Source: Baylisascaris procyonis (taxonomy: Eukaryota > Nematoda > Chromadorea > Rhabditida > Ascarididae). From it: 64,000 bases of DNA. Within the stretch, counting starts at the first letter, position 1. Each line of letters begins with the position of its first letter. Position numbers and translations under genes: made by a program. The notes under the pieces are model-generated. The model did no database searches. It was not told the origin of the DNA and was given only the letters and a program-made list of their open reading frames with translations. The stretch covers positions 834,501 through 898,500 of the forward strand of contig JAZARR010000070.1 of NCBI GenBank assembly GCA_037389465.1. Reading direction: 5' to 3'. This document shows positions 12,801 through 25,202 of this stretch, piece after piece.

Positions 12801-13896
12801 ACAATTTAACGGCTAATATAATTACTATCATACTGACAGGAGAGTATATCGACCTGACACATTTATTGCAAGATTTTTTTCTTCAAAAAAATTTTTTTTT
12901 CATTTACAAGTCATAAAAATATTAGTAGATAGCGTGCCTTTGTAAGGAACTTCAACAACTTTTCTTTTCTTCTTTTTTATTCCACTTCTTCAGAAAATGT
13001 TTTGGCGCTACTACTATTGCTGTAATTTTTAATGGTACTTCATCTATAGATTATCTCACACCACCAGGTGACCACTATGACTCCACGAAATGATATAATA
13101 TTTGAGAATTGAATCGCTTATATTATAAATCTGCTTTTCTCATATAAACCTTGCAGAGATATTATAGTATCCAACCATAATTTCATTAGAGATCATTCAT
13201 TACGCTTTCCACGCATAAAATGCACCAAATATAGTTCATTTTTGTTGTTGCTAAATCTAGTTATGCTTCAATTATATGAACAATCATTCATTTTAATAAA
13301 TGCAAATTTCACATTTTTATATCGATAGCATTTCGCATTTATTTTATGAATGATTGTTCGATTTAGTTATCGTGTCATATCTATGACATACGTAAGAAAT
13401 ACCAACGTTCAAAGAGACGGAACTTTTTGCAATGAATTCTCTGTTTACAATTTCTTTTTATGCATTTTTTTTTCGATTTGGAATCAAATTTTTGTTTATT
13501 GGTTATAATTTTTATCTTTCGTTCAAATAATAGCAACGCCGAATGTGCTCTGTTTTGGCTATCAGCAAAAAATTAGCGCTATCTTCTCGGCTGAATTTGA
13601 CTATACACTCTACTTTTTCAGGCGGTTAAGTTTGAGGAACAATGCTAGATTTCTAAGTATCATTGTTATCAATCGTCTTCATGACTGCCTTCACAATGGA
13701 ATACTCCTGGATTCAGCTAGAGGAAATTAAGCGACGACAAGTTTGAGCTGATTCGATTCCTTTTATAATTTTGGACGTTATGAATGCAACACTGATAACA
13801 TTTGCTGCTTTAATCATAATGGCGTTCAACTTCTAGATTGCAATTTATCACTTCACAAACAGAAAATAAGATTAATTTATGAATATAGAAGAAAAA
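9850..13896. other. Gene-poor AT-rich region
   Basis: The part nearest 9850 should hold the dehydrogenase promoter. A plus-strand frame at 11678-11956 has a CTTTCCAG acceptor-like site at 11784-11791 followed by a hydrophilic 54-residue stretch ending in a stop, but no partner exon or known domain was seen. The rest shows only poly-A/T runs. Confidence 0.4.
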
Positions 13897-14115
13897 TCAA
13901 GTTATTTGTTCAACTAAAGCGTTGTCATTAGTCGCTTCTCGTGATATATCGACCAAATTTTTGAATGATTTACTCTTCTCCAATTCGCTCAACAATGATA
14001 ATCCGTAAATGATCTCGTCTGGTGATCGGAATATTGGCGATCGACGCCTCCATTCATCCGGATAGCTCCTCTCACTTGTGAATACCAAAAATTTCCCATC
14101 CCTCAAGCAATACAT
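13897..14115 (-). CDS. Small hypothetical protein or terminal exon, 72 aa
   Basis: Not recognised. The 72-codon frame has balanced, protein-like composition (charged, with SERSYPDEWRRRSP near the N-terminus and a helical, Leu/Glu/Lys-rich second half) and uses codons like those of the confirmed genes. It has no signal peptide or membrane segment. An in-frame stop lies two codons before the ATG, and ATTAAAG just upstream could be a weak splice acceptor. It may be a single-exon small gene, the last exon of a gene whose other exons were missed, or chance. Confidence 0.35.
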   Translation of the reverse strand: MYCLRDGKFLVFTSERSYPDEWRRRSPIFRSPDEIIYGLSLLSELEKSKSFKNLVDISREATNDNALVEQIT

Positions 14116-16465
14116 TGAACTTTAATCACAACATATTTCATTGTGAATCTAATCATCTCCTATTGCAGCTAACTCGCTCAATAAAGTTCATTTCACTTCA
14201 CTATATTCATTCGTTCACCTTATTATTCATAAGTTATATTATTGTTTAATTAGCTCTCACTATGATTGAAGCGTGGAATTCGAACTAAACAGCCAAAATA
14301 TAGCAGCACAATCCAAATTACTGTCTGCTCTCGTATATATTAAAGAACGTCCTATATGTTTCTTTATTTCAACTTAGAAAATTTTTCGATCAACAAATGA
14401 TGCTACTATACAAACGGAAACGAAACTATATCGTGAAATTTCAGTTAAATTTTCTCCCTAAACAAATTATTCCCTTGAATTTTCCCCCAAAACTTCTTGG
14501 AGGAAGTGAATTCTCTGAAGATTTGAAGGTGAAAGGATTTTTCAGTTGTTTTCTGCTTCCTTCCTTCTCTCTCACTTCCACTTAAATTCCTTCAACTCTC
14601 CCCAATCTCACTGAAACCTCTCGAAACCTTGCTAAAATCTTTCTTTCTTTCTTTTCAGTGTTTCACAGCAACTAGAACGCAACAGAGATTATTTCTAAAT
14701 TCCAAAACAAACATATCACACTTATATTTCATGCGTTTTATAAAAATAAATAATTCTTTAAATGTTTTCTTTTTTTGAAAATCTGCTTGATTTAAAAAGT
14801 TTTCCTAATCAATTTTGCTTTAATTTTTGCAGACAACCAATACGTATATTTAGAGTTAAAGAATAACATACCTGTTAGTGTTTGTTTGTGCTAAAAGCCA
14901 ACCATATGATGCGAAGCAAATAAGAGTACAGATGAAATTAGCGCTTAACATTACGCACTTCTCTTCTAAAAAATTTATTTCTTCATATAAAACTTTCGCA
15001 ACACAATAAAAATGTTCTGTATTAACTGCGATTCTTCACAGTAAGACCTTTAATCCATTAGTGTGGGGAAGCGTTCGTTGATTAAACGATATCATTCGAC
15101 AATATCGCCTAATGAACTTGAAAACTAATGAATCCTAAATGTTTCGTTAAATAATTAATACTAATAATGAGTAACAACAACAAAAAAAACGTCAAAAAAT
15201 GCGAAAAAAAATTTAGCAAATCATGATAGAAAAAATAATACGAAGATTAAAAATAGCACAGGATATGGCAATACATAACAAAAAAAAAAAGAAGTAGAAA
15301 ATTAAATACAATAAAGAGTTTAAAAAATAATTCGCATTTATTCGCATTAAAAAATAAAATTCGCATTAAAAATAATTGTTCACATTTTTCAATGTATCTA
15401 TAATTTGCTATGCCTAAACGATTATTACAAAAGATTTGGTCAGATCAAAGAATGAAGATTTCACTTAGCATTGACTAACTATAATATCACAACACGATTA
15501 AAGAATAACGAAAATTGGGTTTTGTTTCAACAAAAAAAAATCTAATGGCTTGCAAGTTAAAAAAAAAATGAAAAAGAAGATAGAAACACTAAAAAAAAAT
15601 AATGCATATGAAAACGTATATAATGATGGGCAATCACATCTATAACATATGATCTATTCTAGGCACCAAGGTAGCCCTATATAATTTTCCGCTCTTCTTT
15701 CTGCATTTCGCTTCCTCTAAATGGAAGAGAAGAAATGAAAAGAAGAAAATCTGACTTATCTCAAATAGCGCAAGCGGTTGAAAAAGTAGCTCGAAAGAGA
15801 GAGATAGGAGGTGGTACGGGGAGGGAGAAACGATAGACAGGAAATCGAATAAGAAAGGGCTAATGCTTTTGCGAGTCCAAAAGAAAAATCGAAGTGCACT
15901 TATAGAGAAGGGGAAGAGCAGCCAGCTGGTTAATTGGTGGTGGGGTTCATCAGTGGATGCAGTCGTCTGTCACGTCTATAAATATGAGATCAAAATGCGT
16001 CAATGATAAGATCGTTTAGCTTCAAATCTCCGACTGCAGTGATATGCTCATCATTGGTTAATGGTATCAATGAATTCAACAACCAACTGGTTATTGCTCA
16101 ACAATCGCATGCCTCAATCGTTCGAATAGAGCCAAAATGACGAAAGCTTCTCTAGCCAATCATCATAGTATTAATGTGTCATCTTAGCTGTCGCGAACAT
16201 TTGTATTTAATAATTCCAATAAAATTTGTTGACCATTAGCAAAATCACTCAAATATTATAGATGAAGATTTTACAATAATAATCTACGCTTCAAAACATA
16301 GATAAAATTGCCGCTTAGTATAATGATTGAAAGGAGCGAAATATATTGCTGAACTTTCAATAACATATTTTTCATTGTTTATGCGGAAATATCGAAAAAG
16401 CATGCACTCATAATAGATGTAAACAGGTTTATTCCCATTAGTGATGTTTGATTATCGTCATCATC

Positions 16466-16514
<49 letters not shown>

Positions 16515-17520
16515 CTTTGATAATATTTCAAATGCAATACAAAACGTTGTTTGCATTCAACGATAACAATATTTGCAAATTGCAAATATTACGCAATTAA
16601 GGGTATTGTGCAATGTAATTTCTTGTTATGAGCTAATAATATTCGCATATTTTCATCAATAATCTCAAAACTTATTAATTCGTTGGAATTTATTACTTTG
16701 ATATAGCGCTCGTTCTTCGATGACGCCTACGCATATTTTGCAAATCGTTTTCCAAACATCTATCGCTTTGTTTTCACTAAAGTTATATTTAATTAAAACT
16801 TATAAATATACCGTACATAAGAATTTGCTGTTCTCTGAAAATCGAATATTTAATTAGTGAATACGGCGTTATAATTTTAGGAAAACACTTTTCATAAAAT
16901 GTTGTTGATCGAGTAAGAAGTATAAGAGATTTATTGAGATGAATAAATGCAAAACGAATTCATAAAGGAATTTAATAAAGATATTTGAATATTCATTTGC
17001 AAATATTTTAAATAATAATTTTTTATTGAAATTTTTTTTCTTTCACATAATCTCAAAAACAGATAAGTGTTTAAAATCATAGAAAAGATTTAACGCATTA
17101 AAATGTTATTCACGCATAAATCATCAACCGAAGAACAAATAAAAACAAATAAGAAAAGTTCTTTGATATGAAAAAAATGATTTACTAAAAAATTTATACC
17201 TTTGTAAATATGATCGATTTCAATGCTTATGAACCGGTATGTCACCACAATAAAGTCACCTCCTTGATATATTTGATGCATTCCGGTTTATCTTTCAAAC
17301 ATTTACCCAACAATCATTCACCAAAATTCCAACGAATAAAACAATCTATACACCTATCACTAATAATGCGCTTCCAATAAGCGCTTATGCAATTCACCTA
17401 AGAGAGAGTCTAAAAGTCTCCGTTACACTAGTGAGCATCACAACACAATAATAGCGCAGTACTATAGAGTTTAACGTTTCTTAAAATGAAATTAGCTTGC
17501 ACAACTAGATCCTACTTCGT
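14116..17520. other. AT-rich intergenic region
   Basis: No gene seen. It contains many A-runs, an AT-dinucleotide tract at 16467-16512 and a short perfect palindrome at 16568-16590. A purine-rich stretch lies near 15720-15910 (AGAGAGAGATAGGAGG type). Confidence 0.5.
16467..16512. repeat. (TA)n microsatellite
   Basis: An uninterrupted alternating TA run of about 23 dinucleotides. Confidence 0.97.
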
Positions 17521-17523
17521 TAG

Positions 17524-17765
17524 CTTAACCAACTTAGCTCAATCATTTTTACACTGCCGTAAGCACACTTAGTCGACCTACTACTTTGAGCCCGTTCAGT
17601 TAGCCTAGTCACCTTTATACTACTATAAGTCCACTCAGTGATTTTAATTACTTTTATGCCAATATGAGCCCACTCAGGCAATCAATCGTTTTTGCACTAC
17701 AATAAGCCCACTCAGTCAGCCTAATCACCTTTTGCTATTGCGAGACCACCACTCAATTGAGCTTA
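17524..17765. repeat. Degenerate tandem array, unit about 50-56 bases
   Basis: Four to five imperfect copies share GCCCACTCAGT, TAGCCTAATCACCTTT and ACTACAATAAG. Copies differ by many substitutions and small indels, so the array is old. No reading frame persists through it. Confidence 0.75.
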
Positions 17766-19530
17766 ATAGAAGTGTCAGCAACATGCAAGTAGCAATTAGT
17801 ATACGTGTTAGTTGCTAACTGTTACAATTCATGTGATATCGACAACTCATAAATTGAAATACAACACGGTTCCATGTGGCATTTGCAGATAAGTAAATTG
17901 CTTCAATTGTATGCCTTATTCTGCTTGTTGGATGGAACTATCACGTTCTTTCTTTTCCCAGACAGAATATATTATACATAAAGAAAACCACCACATCCAA
18001 CTATGTCCCAGTAAATTTAAGCGAACGATGAAAAGTTAAGCATACATGAAATTAAAAGTTCCAGCTCGTTAGCTAGAAATGCTGAGATGAGGTATCATTC
18101 AAATCAAATACTCTCGTCCAGATATGATGCAGGCATAAAATTCATTGCGATCAAATTTTGGCTTATTTAAACAAATACAGCCAAGCGCAAAATTTGATTG
18201 ATTACTTGACTAGAGCATTTGCGTAGTTGACAAGCATGAAAGGAATGTTGGATTTCGTAAAAAGCATTTATGCCAACCTTACTATCTATATTTCATCCCA
18301 TTCACCTCCATTAAGCGCAGAAATTGTTCAATGCGATGAGACAATTGAAAATAGAAAGTAAAAATTAAATATGGAAGGGCAACAAATGATAAGCCAAGTT
18401 TCACTCGTGTGACCAACCGATTACATAAGTATGCAACAAATAATGAGACACACATATTAGCGCTTCCAGATTTTCCCTAGTTTGGCCATTTGTGCAAATC
18501 TTTGACAAAATGTGTTATTTTTATGCGAATCGCCCGGTATACGGCGATAATTTGGCTAATGCAAAGTGAATGAAGTTTATGAAAGTTTTAAGGTGCCGAT
18601 TGCTATTACGAAATTTGACGACTAAACGTGAAGGATAATACAGAAAGTGTCAGTCGAATTTCGCAACTCTATTTAGATCAAGCAAACGAATAAACGCAAA
18701 TCACAAGCGCACATTTACAAATGCACACAGTTGCAGAAATCGTCTAATTAATCTGCCTTAGGTAGAAGGACGAATAGCCTTACCATTCACCGAAAGACGA
18801 TATCCCGCACTCTTTCTTTAAAATACCTTCATAGTGCTGACGATGTACTCTCGGAATACTTTCGCTCATTCGTCGTACAGTCGTACTCACGTCCCTGCAA
18901 TGAACGTTATGACCGATCACTAAGCTATTAAAAATTCAAAAAGTCGCTCTCAGATTGAATTAGCGACTAAAGCGAAGAAAAAAAAGCAAATACAAAACGA
19001 GTAATAATGCCAACATCGATAATGTGGTATAAAAGTTGAAAAAGCCAACCTTTACTGCAATAATTTAGTGAGTTATTAGCGCTTATCAATTACTGTAAAG
19101 TTTGCCATGCGCAACTTTTCATATATATGTTGGCGCATTAAGTTCTGCTTTCTTCAGGTTAAATACAATGGCGACGCTGAATTCTACCACAAAATTTTAT
19201 CGTTATTCCCACAACTGCTTTAAGGGTACTATGACATTGGTTAAAAATAGCGAACTTGTTAAGGGAAAAAGGAACCTAACCACAAATTTATAAGTCAAAT
19301 TTGATAACAAGAAACTTCATAACAAGCATCTATGTAGTAGCCAGAATAATAATTTATGCATTAATAACTCACTAAATTGTTGCAGTTAAAGTTGGCTGCT
19401 TTTTGAATTATTATTCCATATTATAGATGTTGACACTATTATTCACTATGTATTTATTATTTATTTTAACTAGCAGTTAGCTTAATTACTTGCAGTTTTC
19501 CTTCAAACGTATACACTGCTATTTTTGATT
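17766..19530. other. Intergenic region without recognised genes
   Basis: Mixed-composition DNA with no convincing coding frame, tRNA or repeat. A 63-codon plus frame at 19102-19293 lacks any domain and is treated as chance. Confidence 0.5.
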
Positions 19531-19539
19531 AAGATAAAT

Positions 19540-20420
19540 CGCATGGATGTAGGATTTAGGGACTGCATGGATTTGGAAGACAGATGAGCTCATCCTTTCG
19601 ACTATGCATGAAGCTGTCTCGTGTTTCGTCTGGTGTTTAGAAGGTACTGCCATAAAGGTCGCCGTGAATGGGGACCCATGCTATGTAAAATGATGAATCG
19701 TTCCCCTGCGTGGGCGGTTGGGTTTCGGAGAGGAGGGAAATGTTGGAAATTGCCCGGTTTTGTTAGACTTTTGAAATATAGAAAATTGAGGCTAAAGCAC
19801 GAAATGCATATTCTTGCAAAACATGGTTGCATGCTTGCAGATGGTAGCAAAATATAAGGAACCGCTTACAAAGAGAAAGTATTTGCTTCGTGCCTAGTGA
19901 GATGGGACTAACTATGGTGAAGGCCACTGCTGTGTTGTATTGGAATAACGAGGCGTAGTGACGGTGACTTTCCTATTGCAAAAGTGATAGGAAATGAGAA
20001 GGGAACAGTGTGTATTTTTGACATGTGTACCAAGTAGTGAAGTTGCTAGGATTAGTGTGCTTTAGTTTTCGGTATATTATTCGTTCTTATTTTAGAATTC
20101 TTTTTCAATGATTGCATATTCGATTTGAGAAATTATAACCGCGAATGACGGTGATGATGATGTAAGCAGGTGCCCATAGCTGTGACGTCTTTATACAAGA
20201 ATGAGTTTCTTTAATTTTTGCTGCGAAATATTGAGAATAGTAACGAAATCGAGTGCGTAGACGGAATACCAAGCTCTCGACGGTGACAGCTCGACATGGT
20301 GAATCACACAGTTCATTGTGCTTATACATGCCTTCTCTAATACCTGCCTCTCTTAGGGGAAATTCATGTTTTCTTTGTAACGTGCAAGGAAGCAAAAAAA
20401 AAAAACGAGTGAGCAAAAAG
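19540..20420. other. GC-richer island with overlapping frames on both strands
   Basis: This stretch is clearly less AT-rich than its surroundings. It holds overlapping frames on both strands: plus 19621-19857 (78 codons, very basic, with RRYCHKGRREWG) and minus 19602-19850 (82 codons), then minus 20105-20416 (103 codons). None matches a family I know, and none has good flanking splice sites. It could be a small unannotated gene, a non-coding RNA or inserted DNA. Confidence 0.35.
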
Positions 20421-23014
20421 TGGTTTTCTTATATTTAGTAGTGTTGATTGAATATGCAAGTAATTTTTTGTTTCATAAGATTTTTTAAAAAATAACTCAA
20501 CAAGACTAGCATGATTACTGTTTGATCACTAATTCCTTCGAGTACCAACATCAATAGAAATTCTTTTATTATATCTTCCAGATAAACGTACCCATACAAT
20601 TTTTTAAATAGAATTATTGACTCGTGAAATACTTTGAGTCGTGATGTTTTTCACAGCGAAACGATGGCTAATGTCAGGCAAAAAAAAAAAAAAAACTGTT
20701 CAATATTTTCGCTTGTGTACTAAGCTTTAAATCTTCATTGCTTTAAAATTCGATTTTTTTCATTTATTCCATGCATTGTTGACGAAGTGTACTGTGTATT
20801 CGTTGACGCATTATTATTGTTGCAAACGTTGCTGAAGTTCAATGCTCATAAAACTTTTTTCATAAAATACAATAGTGCTATATTTAGGTAGTGTTATGCT
20901 ATGTGCAAGAGAAACTTGCCCGTAGAGGTAGGCAAAAACTTAATGAGAAGCAATACTAACTCATGGGTGCTTTGCATTACACCTGCGTTAATTTGCATAT
21001 TATTTCGAAATTTCACCGTCATTTGACCGTGCACGTGGTAAACTACATTTTGAAATATGATAGGCCGGTTTCCTCTGAGTTCTTCCATGTATGACGTAGA
21101 TTCTATTCCGGGTGTAATAAATTAAAATATCAGACAACACTTCATAATGAGTTTTGCATACTATGAAGTTTTCTTTGTTGTCTTAAGCACCAGCCAATAT
21201 AATTAGGTTTAAGCAACATAATGCGGTTTGGAGATGCTAAATAACTTAGCAATATCGAAATGCATTAGCGACATTATTAGAAAGAAAGGCATTTGATGTG
21301 GTAGAAAAATTTTTGCTGATAATCACGATTTTTTATAGATGTTTCAGTGCACTCTGCGATAGGTTTCAACGATTCGAAGTTAACTTCACGATCGAGATTT
21401 GTTAGCGACTTTTCAATTCATAACAATAGCGTATTGTGTGAGAATTTGATGGTAGAGAAAAAAATTTTTTTTTGTCTTAGTTTATGCGGCAAATAAATTT
21501 AACAGCATTTGTTGCCTTAAGATATGCCTCACTCTCAATTTATGAATTTCCTACCTCTCAAAATATTTTCTCACATATATCTCAATGTTTTTAGCGCTGA
21601 ACAAGTAAGATGGTATTCTATTCAACCGTTCTCATAATTGCATCAATAATTCATCAACTCAGAGTTATATTTCGCATAAAGCTATTCAAAGCTATCCAAC
21701 TAATATAGATATCTTTTCGTTTTTTAGACAATTAAGTAAATGCACATCAATTTTTTATTGCTTAAAGGTGAATGCCATAATGGAGACAGAGAGCATTTGC
21801 GTTTCTTATCAACAGGCATGAAACTCATTCCACAAATATGAGATAATTGAATCTTTGTTCCATCTTTTCATTGGTTGATGACTTATAATAAGCAGACTTG
21901 GCATTATCCTAATATTGACTCCGATCGTTTTTGATGATTTTTAACTAAAATTTATGCTGATTTCTCTTAGTTCCAACTTGAAAAATGTGATAAATGAGAT
22001 GAGTCATTGATAAATCGAATTTTTATAACTAATTATCAAAAACTAGATGATCATGTAATATTTGGCTTGGAATATTGCCTTCACATTAATAAAGCTTTAG
22101 CTTAGGCTATAATTTTATTGCAAGAAATTTCTTTGAGAAACTCTTAGAGTTCGTGCTTACTTTTTATGTTCAATATTAAATACCATATCCTCTGTTTTCA
22201 TTGTTTGCCACTTTTAGCTCTTATTTTAACTATACAAATCCAGTTGTAGCACATAAATTTCCACTCAGAACTTGTCAAACAACAGATTTTTTTTTATGAT
22301 TCTCCTCCTTCATCTACCAATCTGTCGTTTAGTAACGTAAGCGAACAAATTTCTTATTCAAATCAAATATTTCTAACATTGTAATTAGTGAATGCAATGA
22401 GATAACAACTCATTGTGAGCAATAAAAGTGTACATGCGAGAAATAATGCAAAAAAAAAAAAAACAAAATGCAGAATACAATTTTTGCAATCATTGATGCA
22501 TCCAAAATGTGTTTTTTTTTCAGCCCACTAAGTTTTTATTTCAATGCATCCAACCTATAGAATATTGCCATTGATCGTTGACGGCTATGATCGTTGTGAA
22601 TGCTTATATCCATTTCTTATGCGTTCAATTTGTGTGAATCAAGAAAATCCTTTAATCAAAAACGTTTTAATATCACTAACCGATTTCATCCGCTATTTTG
22701 TAGTGTTGAAATATATATTTATTGGGATGCGAAAATATCTTAATTCTTTCTTCGAAAATCTATCGAAATTTTTATGCTCCTCTTTAACTATTCTGTAAAC
22801 GCTTTCATAATCAACTCATGCGAACAGCTATGTTCTTTTGTTATCCTTACTCGCTCTCATTTCTATGACTTCCGCGTAGATTCTTTGATATTCTGTGATT
22901 TGCATATTTATTGCCGATATACATGTGCATTTCATAGATAAGCAAGCAAAATTTCGTCGACTATTGTTTTTCAACATGCAAATTATAGAGTGAGTAAATC
23001 AAAATTTTTTTGCA

Positions 23015-23019
<5 letters not shown>

Positions 23020-23072
<53 letters not shown>
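23020..23072. repeat. (TA)n microsatellite
   Basis: An uninterrupted alternating AT run of roughly 26 dinucleotides. Confidence 0.97.
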
Positions 23073-23074
<2 letters not shown>

Positions 23075-23219
23075 TTGCTTTTACACTTTTTTTTTCAAAT
23101 GTGATTATGGTAAATTTTTGCATGAATTTTTTTTATGAGAGCATTTTGTTGCGAGTTTTAAATCTATTTGTCGGTTCATTTATCCTATATTCTCACTTCA
23201 TGAGGAAAGCTGCCGCAAT

Positions 23220-23296
23220 AAATTAATAGTATAAATTAATAGTATAAATTAATAGTATAAGTATAATTAATAGTATATAAACGTAATAGTATAAAA
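23220..23296. repeat. Short tandem repeat, unit TTAATAGTATAAA
   Basis: Three near-perfect 13-14 base copies are followed by two or three diverged ones (AATAGTATATAAACG, AATAGTATAAAAG). Confidence 0.9.
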
Positions 23297-25001
23297 GAAA
23301 TTTAGATCCATCTGATAATGTCGTGTAGTGGATATGGTATATGTCATACGGTAACGTCCTATACGATCTCTTACGTGAATTCATCAATTTCAAAGGTATT
23401 ATAGATATTCAAAGATGGAAATAATCTGTATTCATCTCACATCGTTCGAGCTATAAAAAATGATTCCTCGATTTATAGCGGTCGAAGAAGCATCAAAGTT
23501 CAATTGTTGCATTTTTGATGAAAATTTCGCATAAGATTCCTCTTTTATGGGAAAATTAATATAGGGAGCTCATAATTCGTGAGAAAGCCATATGTTTCGT
23601 CTCTGGAGCTTTTTGATTTTTCTTCTGCTAAATTCCAGATTCTGATTCGAGTTTGTTGGCTCTCTGATCTTTTGCGTCTTCAGACAACTTTCATATGCCC
23701 GAGAGAAGAGCCGAGGGGTTCTCTCATTTAGCAAAAAAAACAAGTAATGACGCTGGAAATTGCCGGGAAAAAATTTAATTGCTGCTCGAAAATTATTCAC
23801 GAAATGAAAAGGATGATTGGATGGAATCGGTTTAACGAACGAAGATATCAATACAACTCAGGAGAGTTCAATTCAAATCGTTTTTTTTAAGGAACGAAAA
23901 CATTGCTAAAATATTTTATGAAAACTTCAATGTATTTCATTTTCCAGATGGAGAGTGAGCGCGAAATACGGTTTAGGTTTTAGGACAGAATTTTATTCAA
24001 CTAAACAATCGAATAGAACATTTTTATTTCTCATTTAAATAAAGTAACAAGAAGCATTCATAAACCCAGATGCTTTTTGTGGAGAATCATAATGGAATAG
24101 CTATCGCCCTCTATCAGTTTTGAAATAAAAAAAGAATTTTGTATAAAACTTCAACTGTGACTAAAGCGCTTGAAAAGGGACGCGTATTATGAAACTACAA
24201 AGCCAACAAAGCACTTTATCATAACTCATATTAAATCAACAGCTTCCTCGTTTTGAACGGAAAAGGAATAAAACCCAAAAAAATGAGGTATTTATATAAG
24301 AAATAACAATAAGAGAGATCAATACTTTTGACATGAGGAAATGCTTGCGCTACAAATATGACAACTGGTACGAGAAAGTAAAGTATTGTTGTATCGTGAA
24401 GATGTGTGAATATACAATTCTTAGCAAATAAACTGTCAAATGAAGGCATAAATGTTTTTCGAATCGAATTCAACAATACATAAACTTTTTACAATTATAT
24501 TGACAGAAAAATGAAAGTGAAACTAATAATTACTGTATAGGAAATGATATGAGCGTCATCGCCATTGACGACTGCATAAAGAGAAAGTTGTCTGCAGATT
24601 AATTCTCAGTCATTTTCAATGACGACTAATATGATATCTTCTTTTAATACCCGAATAATAGTGATGTTTTCTAGGATCTTTAGAGACGGGTTTTTTGAAA
24701 GTCGTTTACGCATTTTCGCTCTAAAACAACTTAAATATCGTTCGCTTAATTTAGATTAAATATTAAATTCTAGATTTCTTGATGATTGCTCTTATTTGAT
24801 ATTTGCTTCAATGTTCACTTATTCGAATCGACGTAATATTATCATGAGCATATAGCTTTAATTCTTTTCGTCATTCTTAATTTTGAATTCAATTTTATAA
24901 TTCCTTTGCATTTTCAGAAATAACAATAAAAACATATTCCACCTTTTCCATCGAAATCAGCGTCTAATCATCTTCCCACCGGAAATATATGAGTCGATTA
25001 C

Positions 25002-25202
25002 ATGGAACAATCAGAAATCCATGATGTAAGGACCATTTACAAGATATGCGTCTTTGTAGCTTTTTCTGTTTCATTGTGCATGAAACTTTTGAAGAATCTA
25101 TTACGCAAAGAGATAATGGACGCTAAACGCTTCGGCGATCTCCAACTTGAAAAGATTACTGAGAAAAGCTTAAAAACTTCTCAATCATCAGTTGCTTTTT
25201 GA
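25002..25202 (+). CDS. Possible small single-span membrane protein, 66 aa
   Basis: Not recognised. The frame encodes an acidic N-terminus, one hydrophobic segment at about residues 14-29 (ICVFVAFSVSLCMKLL) and a charged, helix-prone Lys/Glu-rich tail. Codon use resembles that of the confirmed genes. A TTTGCATTTTCAG site ends at 24917, 84 bases upstream, and could be a trans-splice acceptor, but another ATG in a different frame lies between. It may be a micropeptide gene or chance. Confidence 0.3.
   Translation: MEQSEIHDVRTIYKICVFVAFSVSLCMKLLKNLLRKEIMDAKRFGDLQLEKITEKSLKTSQSSVAF

Larger units (their letters stand above)
20421..24900. other. AT-rich intergenic region
   Basis: No gene recognised. 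It contains a long TA microsatellite, a small tandem repeat at 23220-23296, and several weak frames (22544-22798 plus, 23570-23851 minus, 24231-24476 minus) without domains or splice support. Confidence 0.45.
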
